DNA from: JBEEOW01 sp041191405
Lineage (GTDB): Bacteria > Bacteroidota > Bacteroidia > Cytophagales > UBA9547
Direction of reading: 5' to 3'
NCBI GenBank assembly: GCA_041191405.1
Contig: JBEEOW010000015.1
Coordinates: 30,196-94,195 of the forward strand
Length of the DNA stretch: 64,000 bases
Positions 32,503 through 41,900 of this stretch are shown here, one piece after another. Position numbers and translations under genes: made by a program. Every line of letters begins with the position of its first letter. Position 1 is the stretch's first letter. The notes under the pieces were generated by a model, which had not been told where the DNA came from, did no database searches, and saw only the letters and a program-made list of their open reading frames with translations.

Positions 32503-34896
32503 TTATTCATGGCATAGTGAGTGAACTCGTAGTCGGTGTTTTTCGGGGTTGAATTGACCAACACTCAATATTACAATTTCTGTTCTACGGTTAAGTTGAT
32601 GTTCTTCTTCGCTACAGTTACGTGTTGATTTGAAATCCTCACAGGCACAGTCGTTAACTAACATTTTTTCGCCATATCCTTTACCAATTATTTGCTTACG
32701 AGATATACCTTTTGAAACTAAATAATCTGCTGCGGTTTTTGCACGTTTGTCGGATAGTTTTTGGTTGTAAGCTGCCGAACTTCTACAATCGGTATGCGAA
32801 CGTAATTCTATTTTCAACTCTGGATAATCTTTAAACAAGGCTAATAATTTGTCTAGCTCTTTTAATGCTTCTGGTTTTAAATCCCATTTTTCAAGGTCGT
32901 AATAAATGTTGTCTATTTTTATTACATCACCTTTACAAAGTACATTTAAATCTAAGCGATAAATGTCTTTTTCAATTTGAGTAGCATCGGTTTTTGTACT
33001 CAAATCACCACAATTTGGCAAAATTGTACTTAACACATAGCAACAGTTTGGTTTTAAATCTACTGAATAAAAGCCTTTTGAGTTGGTAGTTGCTTTCTCA
33101 ATTTTACCAGTACAATCGTTGTAAATTTCAATGGCAACATTTGGCAAAGGCTCTTTGGTATCGGTAGTTACTACATAACCCTCAACTTTTAGTTTGCCTC
33201 TTTTTAAGTCAATATTTGCAGGAACAGTGTCGCCATCTAATTTTTTAAATGTTTTAACAATCATACTGTCGCCAATATATCCTGCTCGTTTTATATCAAC
33301 TTTGTACTCTTTATCTGGCTCTAAATCTTGAATAATATAATTACCATTTTTGTCGGTAAATGTACTGTCAATTACTTTCCCTTTGCTATCCTTTATATAC
33401 ACGTAAGCATTGCTGATTTTTTTCTTGGTAACCTTATCAACAATTTGTCCTTTTACAAAAACATGGTTTATTTTATTGAAATAATAAATGTCATCGTCGT
33501 GTGTATTACGTTTTCTGTTTGAACTAAAATATCCTGTTGAGTTATTGCTATTCAATGCAATACCAAAATCATCTTTTTTAGAGTTCATTGGGAAACCTAA
33601 GTTTTTTACTTTCCCATTTTTGTTGTTTAGGTTAATTGAAAACATATCCAATCCACCCAAACCTACATGTCCATCTGATGAAAAATACAACACACTATCC
33701 GATGAAATATAAGGAAACATTTCATTATCAGGTGTGTTAATTGTAGGACCACAATTTACAGGTTTACCCCATTTGTCGTTTTCCCAAACAGAATAATAAA
33801 TATCTTTTCCGCCAACACCACCCGGCATATCAGAAACGAAGTACATTATTTTGTTCGACTTGTGAATACTTGGTGTACCAGTAGAATATTCGTCGCTATT
33901 GTATGGAAACTCAGTAATATTTACCCAAGTTGAATCAGAATTTAGTGTAGCAAAATAAATTTTTAGTTTATTAATTCCATCGGTACTTTTACCATATTTC
34001 CCTTTGTGGAAATTACTTCTTGTAAAATAAATTGTTTTCCCGTCGGCACTAAAAGCAACAGGTCCTTCGTGGAATTTTGTATTTATTTTTTTGCCAAACA
34101 TTTTAATGTTTGCATTTTCAAAAGCCAAATGATAATCTATTGGAGAATAATGTCCGTGTGTTCTGCTATCATTAGGGTTATGTTCTGTAACATCAGTATG
34201 GTTATGGTCGTGCACAGCAGCAGCATGAAAAACATGGTTTTCTGATACAAATTCATCTGAAACATCAGTTTTATAAACTGTTTTTTTCAGTTTTGTAGTA
34301 TCAACAATATAGATGTTTAAAAAGGGCGTATTATTCCAAGCATAAGCTTTATTATGCGATTTATGATGTGTGCGAGCCGAAACGAAAACCATTCCTTTTT
34401 GGTAAAACACAGGGCTAAAATCTGCCAGTGGACTATTTAATTCTTTTAAATCGTAAATAGTGTATTTAATTGAATCCTTGAAAAGTGGAGTCATATTTTG
34501 ATATGCGGCAGCAAATGCTTTTGATTTTGGGTCAGATAATTTTGCATATACTTTTTGCGCTGTTGCATAATCACCATTTTCAGCCAATACACTTGCGTAT
34601 TTTAAAGTCAATTCAGGTGTTAAAGCATTCACTGAATACAAACGTTTTAAGATACGTTCTTCATTTTTAGTATCTTGTAATTTATCGTAACAGATTGATA
34701 ATTTTGTAAGTGCTTCATAATGCAAACTGTCTTTAGCAATAATTTGCTCATACATTTCCATTGCTCTTACATAATGGTATCTGTAAAATGATTTGTTTGC
34801 ACTTTTTAACAATAAACCTTGGGCATTTGTGTTGGCATTTACCAAAAGGAAAATACCCAACAACAGCAATATATTTTTTATAATTGAATTTCTCAT
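32503..34896 (-). CDS. TPR/PD40/OmpA envelope anchor (PorE-like)
   Basis: This 797-residue protein has a signal peptide (1-25) and tetratricopeptide-like repeats (about 28-145). PD40 WD-like repeats follow (about 155-470), with IYFTRSNFHKG, MYFVSDMPGGVGGKDIYYS and LYFSSDGHVGLGGLDMF. Two carboxypeptidase-regulatory-like beta domains (about 485-640) come next, then a canonical OmpA domain (about 655-785) with IYYDLEKWDLKPEA, ELRSHTDCR and NQKLSDKRAKTAADYLVSKGI. The Asp and Arg that bind diaminopimelate are both present. An unusual Asp/His-rich insert (AAAVHDHNHTDVTEHN) lies near residue 225. It is the third gene of the operon with the 2820-residue adhesin and PorP/SprF, starting 12 bases after the latter, and would tie that complex to peptidoglycan. 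Confidence 0.88.
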   Translation of the reverse strand: MRNSIIKNILLLLGIFLLVNANTNAQGLLLKSANKSFYRYHYVRAMEMYEQIIAKDSLHYEALTKLSICYDKLQDTKNEERILKRLYSVNALTPELTLKYASVLAENGDYATAQKVYAKLSDPKSKAFAAAYQNMTPLFKDSIKYTIYDLKELNSPLADFSPVFYQKGMVFVSARTHHKSHNKAYAWNNTPFLNIYIVDTTKLKKTVYKTDVSDEFVSENHVFHAAAVHDHNHTDVTEHNPNDSRTHGHYSPIDYHLAFENANIKMFGKKINTKFHEGPVAFSADGKTIYFTRSNFHKGKYGKSTDGINKLKIYFATLNSDSTWVNITEFPYNSDEYSTGTPSIHKSNKIMYFVSDMPGGVGGKDIYYSVWENDKWGKPVNCGPTINTPDNEMFPYISSDSVLYFSSDGHVGLGGLDMFSINLNNKNGKVKNLGFPMNSKKDDFGIALNSNNSTGYFSSNRKRNTHDDDIYYFNKINHVFVKGQIVDKVTKKKISNAYVYIKDSKGKVIDSTFTDKNGNYIIQDLEPDKEYKVDIKRAGYIGDSMIVKTFKKLDGDTVPANIDLKRGKLKVEGYVVTTDTKEPLPNVAIEIYNDCTGKIEKATTNSKGFYSVDLKPNCCYVLSTILPNCGDLSTKTDATQIEKDIYRLDLNVLCKGDVIKIDNIYYDLEKWDLKPEALKELDKLLALFKDYPELKIELRSHTDCRSSAAYNQKLSDKRAKTAADYLVSKGISRKQIIGKGYGEKMLVNDCACEDFKSTRNCSEEEHQLNRRTEIVILSVGQFNPEKHRLRVHSLCHE

Positions 34897-34908
34897 TGTA
34901 TCTATTTC

Positions 34909-35871
34909 TTAAAAATATCTAGGAGTTAACATTTTTGATTTTCTAGCACCTAATTCATAGCGAACCATTAATTCGTGGCTACCATTATTGTATGCTCCCA
35001 AACCATTGGTTGAGTAATCGTAAGCGTAACCAATTCTAAATTCAGGTGTTGCTTGAATTTCTAACATTGCAACCAAGGCATCAGAAGAACGGTACGAAAG
35101 TCCGAATCCGAAGAAATCGTAATACCAAAAGTTGGCATTTACATCAAACTGAATAGGAGCACCATTTACAGCTTTTATTAAAGTAGATGGTTTGATAACC
35201 CAAGTATGTGAAATGCGAGATACAAAACCTGCCATCAACATATAATGTCTGTACTGACTCGCTTTTCCTGAAATTTCTTTCAAGTTTACTTCTATGTTAT
35301 TGCTCGATAATCCGTTGTTTAGCAACTTAGGTGCAGATAAACCAATGTAGGCTTTATCGGTTGAAAAGTATAATCCAAAACCAACATTTGGTACCCATTT
35401 GCTGATGTTGTTATCAAAAGTTGCATCATCAAGTGTTTGACCAGGTATTTTATAATTTACATTGCTCATATCAAAAGTAAATTGTTGAGCACCAAAGGAA
35501 GCACCAAACGACAAAGTACCTTTTTGTGTAAAACGCAAACGATAAGCCACTTGCCCCATTACACTTGTTACAGAAGTATAACCTACTTTATCGAAAGTAG
35601 AAATTAATCCCAAGCCAACTTTTTCATTAAAAATTGGTCCGTCGGCAGCGAATGTAAATGTGCGAGGTGCACCATCAATATTTACCCACTGTTGGCGATA
35701 CAAAGCCGAAAGGTTTAATACATCTCTATTTCCAGCATAGGCAGGGTTAATCAGAAGTGTATTAAACATATATTGCGAATAGCCAGGGTCTTGTTGTGCA
35801 AATATGTTTTGGGTACTTGCAGTAAACATCATTAATGCAAGTAGAAATATTTTATAGCTAGTTTTCATCAT
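34909..35871 (-). CDS. PorP/SprF family T9SS outer-membrane protein
   Basis: This 320-residue protein has a signal peptide ending IFAQ at residue 25. The diagnostic start is QDPGYSQYMFNTLLINPAYAGNRDVLNLSALYRQQWVNIDGAP, followed by DGPIFNEKVGLGLI. It continues as a barrel of alternating strands to a C-terminal HELMVRYELG. SprF, the best known member, is required for surface delivery of SprB-type cargo with type B sorting domains. The gene lies 36 bases after the 2820-residue type B adhesin and 12 bases before the OmpA anchor, which matches that role. It is closer to the classical PorP/SprF consensus than the paralogue at 23670. Confidence 0.93.
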   Translation of the reverse strand: MMKTSYKIFLLALMMFTASTQNIFAQQDPGYSQYMFNTLLINPAYAGNRDVLNLSALYRQQWVNIDGAPRTFTFAADGPIFNEKVGLGLISTFDKVGYTSVTSVMGQVAYRLRFTQKGTLSFGASFGAQQFTFDMSNVNYKIPGQTLDDATFDNNISKWVPNVGFGLYFSTDKAYIGLSAPKLLNNGLSSNNIEVNLKEISGKASQYRHYMLMAGFVSRISHTWVIKPSTLIKAVNGAPIQFDVNANFWYYDFFGFGLSYRSSDALVAMLEIQATPEFRIGYAYDYSTNGLGAYNNGSHELMVRYELGARKSKMLTPRYF

Positions 35872-35907
35872 TTTATAATATTGTGTAAAGAGAAAATCTG
35901 TTTTTAA

Positions 35908-38900
35908 TTATCGTTTGATTAAGATAGTTTTTACAATTTTCTCTCTTGTGCCATCTATTTTTTGTATATCGAAAGTACCGAAGTAGTTTCCGTCAGGTAA
36001 TTGTTCGCCAATTACAATTCCGCCAGCGTTTGCTTTACCGTCAAACTCATCATGGTAGTTGGTTTTTTCAAATACCAAATTACCCCAACGGTTATAAATT
36101 TCAACATTAATTAAATGCCCTGCCGGATTGTAAATTGCTAATACATCGTGGTTATTATCACCATTTGGCGAGAAACCATCAGGAATAATTACTCCTTCCG
36201 AACGAACTTTAATTACAATACTTGCAATATTTGATTTAGCACCTTTTAAATCTTTCAATTGATAAAAAATTGAATCTGTAATTTCTTTGTCTTTTTCTGG
36301 GACAAAACTTACAGTTCCATCATTATTTACAGAGAAAGTTCCAAATCCAGCTTTTGTGAAAGTAGATTGAACACCACTTGTTGATGGATCTAAGTCGATA
36401 CTTGAAATGTCAAAACCATTTTTACTGATGTCATTGGCAAGCACATTAATTACATCATTGGTATTCATGGTTACCACTTTGTAATCTCTGAAAATATGTG
36501 GCCCAACACTAATTACAATATTTGCAATGTTTGAAGTATTGCCAGTATTATCATTTACTGTGTATTTGAAAACTGCAGTACCTGTAAAGTTAACATCAGG
36601 TACAAAAGTTAAGAAACCACCTTGGTCAACAAACACTACACCTGTATCTTTTTTGATAATAGTTTGTTGTAAACCAGTTTGTAATACATTCAAATCTGCG
36701 GTGTTGTTGATGATAATTCCGTCAGGGTCGTAATCGTTTTGTGTAATTTTAAATGTAATAGTAGTTAAATAATCAGTAATTAAAGTATCATCTAAGGCCA
36801 CTGGGTCAAGGTTTAACTCAATCACATCAACATTTACATCTATTTCATTACTACAACCATTTTTGTTTACAATCAATGACCAATTTCCTTTTTTAGCATC
36901 GGTTAAGGTATCGGTTGTGGTGGTTTTGAATAATAAACCATCTTTGTACCAAGTATAAGTAGCACCAATGCCTGCATTTTTAGCAATTAAATTAACACCT
37001 TTTTTACCTGTGTAATAATTTAATGAATCAGCAGTATTCAAGATAATTGCATCAGGTAGCGGTTTTTCGGTGATAACTGTTGCTAAAGTTGTATCGGAAC
37101 AACCATTGATTGTTGCAGCCAATGTCCACGAACCAGCATTTGCACTGTTAATTAATTTATTTGTACTTTGGAAATTTCCATTGTTAAACCATTGATAAAG
37201 AATAGCTGAATTTGTATCATTCACAGCTAAATTAACATTGTTTGTGCCTGCACAATAATCTAAGCCTGAAGCAATTATTGCAGGCGTTGGACCTTGTTTT
37301 TCAGAAACTTTGAAAGATGTTGAAGTATCTTTACAACCATTTTGTGTAACTTCTAAAATCCAATCACCAATTTTTACATTGTTGATAGTACTATTTGTTT
37401 CACTTTGAAGCGTACCGTTTTTAAACCATTGATAAGTTGCACCATTTACAGCTTGTGCATTTAAGGTAACACCATTTTCTTTGCCTTTGCAATAACTTGC
37501 TTGTGAGGCTACAATTTCAGCTTTTGGCAATTCCTTAACCTCTACGTTGATTTGTGTACTTGGATTACTTTCGCAACCATTTACATCAGTTTGGGTAACA
37601 AAATAAGAAATAGCTGATACAGTATTTACATCAACAATTGGAGTACTTGCAAGAGGGGTTCCTTTTGAAATAGTGTTGTACCATTTAATATTTGAACCAA
37701 TAACTTTGGTATTTAAATCAGGAACAATAATACTGTTTTTACAGATACTAACATTGGTAACTTTTGGGGCAAGTGGCAATGTATCAACTTTTACTTGAAT
37801 TGAATCTATGTTTTTACAGCCTTTAGCATCAATACCTATAACAATATATTTTTTTGTAGTACTTGGCGTAAATGCCACACTGTCAACTATTCCATTGCTC
37901 CAAGTATAAGAGAATGCTCCGTTACCTTTTAGTAAAGTGGTATTTCCAAAACAAATTTTGCTTGAAGTTGCAGTTGCTTTTACATTTGGTAATGCATTTA
38001 CTTTTACGGTTATAGTATCGGTACTTGAACATTTGTTTATATCAGTACCTGTAACTGTGTATGTTTTAGTACTTGATGGGTTGAAAATGGTATTATCCAA
38101 CACTCCATTATCCCATGTATAAGTATTAGCTCCTGTTGCTGATAAAAATACAGCATCGTTTGAACAAACTTCTTTAAATGAAGCATTTGCTTTTACAATA
38201 GGCAAGGTGTTTACAACTAAATCAATTGAAGTTGAATCTTTACAACCATGAATATCTGTTCCAATAACAGTATATTTTTTTGAGTTTGTTGGCGCAAATG
38301 CTATATTGTTTGTTATGCCATTATTCCAAGTATATGTTTGAGCTCCAGCACCATTTAAGATTGTTGTATTTCCCATACAAACAGAATCTTCACTTGCAAT
38401 AATTGATATTTTTGGCAATTGATTTACTGTAACTTGTACTGTTGCTGTTCCTTTACAACCTCTTACACTTGTTCCTGTTACAGTATAAATTCTAGTTGAA
38501 TCTGGTGTAAATGGCGTGTTATTTACCACATTTTTATCCCATACAAAACTTACAGCATTTCCTCCACCAATTAAAGTTGTATTAGTTCCAAAACAAACAG
38601 TATCTTCTGTAGCTGTTGCAGTAACAACAGGGGCAATATTGTTAGTAACTGTTACTTTAACAGTTGCGGTATTAGAGCAATTATTTGCTCCCAAACCAGT
38701 TACAGTATAGGTTTGCGTAAAGTTTGGACTAAATGCTACATTGTCGACTACGTTATTATCCCAAACGTAACTCACAGCTCCATTTCCTGTAAGTTTTGTG
38801 CTACCACCTAAACAAATAGAATCGTTACTTGCTGTAGCTGTAACATTTGGTAAATCTTTTATAGTAACAGAAATTGTATCAGTATCTTCACAACCAAAAG

Positions 38901-41900
38901 CATCAGCACCTGTAACTGTATATATTTTTGTTACCGAAGGAATATATTGTTTATTGTCAATTACACCATTATCCCAAATGTAAGTTTTTGCACCATTACC
39001 CGATAATATTACTGAATCACCAAAACAAATGATTGATTTATTGCGAGATGCAGTAACTGTTGGTAAAGTGTTTACTACCACAGTAATATTGGTATCGTTT
39101 TTACAACCAAAAATATCAGTTCCCTCAACTATATATTTCTGAGTTCCATTTGGTTTGAAAGGAACATTGTCAACAACACCATTATCCCAAACATACGTTG
39201 AAGCGCCATTTCCTTTTAAAGTCAATAACTTGTTTTCGCAAATTGAATCATTTAAAGTAGTAACTGTAATGGTTGGTAATTGATGTACAATCACATCAAT
39301 AGTTGCTATGTTGTTACAACCGTTGGCATTGGTACCAACTACAGTATATGTTCTCGTTGAATCAGGAGTAAAACTAACATTGTCCGTAACTCCATTATTC
39401 CAAACATAAGTATCAGCTCCACTGGCAGTTAATATGGTGCTTTCACCTGCACAAACTGAATCTTCGGTTGCACTTGCAGTAATCAGTGGTGGAACATTGG
39501 CAGTTACAACAATTTGTTTTGTTGCAGTATTTTTACATTTGTTTGCATCAGTTCCAGTAACTGTATAAGTTGTTGTAATTGCAGGACTAAATAATTGATT
39601 GTCCGTAACACCATTGTCCCAAGTATAAGTTAAAGCACCTGTTCCAAAAAGTTTAGTAAATCCACCAGCGCAAACAGTATCTCTCAATGAATTAGCTACA
39701 ACAATTGGTAATTGGTTTACAACTACAGTTTTACTTGCTGTACCTACACAACCATTAGCATCTGTACCTGTTACATTATAATTTTCAGTACTTATTGGGT
39801 TAAATGCAACATTATCATTCACACCATTATCCCAAACATAAGAAACAGCACCACTTCCTTTTAAAGTTAATGGCGAACCATTACATATAGAATCTTTACT
39901 TGCAATTGGAATAATGATTGGTTTTTGGTTTACTTTTACGGTTACTTGTGCAACACCTTGACAACCATTACTTGCAGTACCAATAACTGTATATTGGCGA
40001 GTAGAATCAGGTGTAAATACAACATCATTTGTTACTCCAAAATCCCAAATATATGAATCAGCACCACTTGCAGTTAATTTTGTTGTTCCGCCAACACAAA
40101 AATCATTATTTGATGCTATCGCAGTAATATTTGGTGGAACATTTCCTGTAACAGTAATTTCTACAGAAGCTGAATTTTCACAACCATTGGCATCAGTTCC
40201 GATTACTGTGTAAGTATCAGTTACTGTTGGACTAAATGCTACATTATTTTGAACACCTTTGTCCCATACATAACTTACTGCACCAATTCCTCTTACAATG
40301 GCAGAACCACCTAAACATACAGAAGTTGGTGTTGCATTGATTGTTATTGTTGGTAATTGGTTTACAACTATTTGGATAGACGCATTGTTTTTACAACCAT
40401 TTACATCTGTTCCTATTAAATTATAGGTTGCAGTAGTTGTTGGGTTAAATGCTACATTGTTTGTAACTCCATTATCCCAAACATAATTTACTCCTCCAAC
40501 ACCATTAAGTGTAGTTGCTTCGCCGTTACAAATTGTGTCTTCACTTGCTGTTGCAGTTATAGTTGGAATTGGGTTTACTGTTATTGTTACATCTTCATTT
40601 TTACCAGCACAACCATTAAATATTGGACTAATTACATATTCTGCTTTGCCAATTAAGTTTGTTGCATTGGTTAATGTTTGTGATAACAATGAGGTATTTC
40701 CACTTGTACCACCTGTAACATTGGTTTGTGTAGGGTTATTCCAAGAGAATGTTGTACCTGGAATATTTGATTGAATAGTTAAATTGGCTGTAGCTCCCGA
40801 GCAAATACTTGTGTCATTAACTGAGATAACAGGTCGAGGTTTTACAGTAACTGATACAAATTGCGTTGAATCAATACATGAACTTGCGTTTGCAATAATT
40901 TTATAAACTACAGTACCATTAAAAATATCTGTTGCTGAAATTGTTTGATTAATACTTGTTGGATTACCAACACTTGAACTTGCGCCAGATGCATTGGTTT
41001 GTGTTGGTGATTTCCAAGTAAATGATGTACCTCCAACATTTGATTTTAATTTAATATTGATTGGTGAACCTGAACAAATTGTTGTATCATTAGCTCCAAT
41101 AATTGGTTTTGGATTTACAGTTACAAGAACAGTTTTTTCAGCACTTTTACATGCACTTGCACTTGCATTTACCAAGTAAGTTACACTTCCTGATGAAGTG
41201 GTTGTAGCATTTAAAGTTTGAGAAATATTATTTCCTGAACCAGCTGTTCCTCCAATTGCATTAACTTCATTTGGTGCTAACCAAGTAAAATTGGTATTGG
41301 CAACATTTGAACTTAAAGGAATATTTGTAGTAGCTCCCGAACAAATAGTAGCATCACTAGCACTAATTATAGGAATAGGATTAACTCTTACCAAAACAAC
41401 TTTTGGAGAAACAGAGGTACAATTATTGGCTGTACCTGCAATTGAATAACTTACAGTTCCTTGAATATTGTTTGTAGTATTTAATGTATTACTAATAACT
41501 GTTTGGTTTGGAGTACTTGCAGTTCCGCCATTTGCATTTACTTGTGTAGGGGTAGCCCAAACAAAACTAGTGTTTGCAACAGATGAAGTAATTTTGATAT
41601 TTACAGGCGAGCCTGAACAAATGGTAGTATCATTTGCCGAAATTACTGGACGAGGATTTACTGTAACAGTTACCAATTTAGAATCGCTATTACAATTTTG
41701 TGCTGTGGTAAAAACATTGTAAACTACAGAACCACTTGTGTTTCCTGTGGTAGATAATGTTTGTGCTATTTTTGTTGGAGAACCAGTACTTGCACTTGCA
41801 CCCGTAACATTTGATTGGCTATTAACTGTCCAAGCAAATGTAGAGTTAGCAACATTTGAACTCAATAAAATATCTGTAGTATTTCCCGAACAAATAGTCG

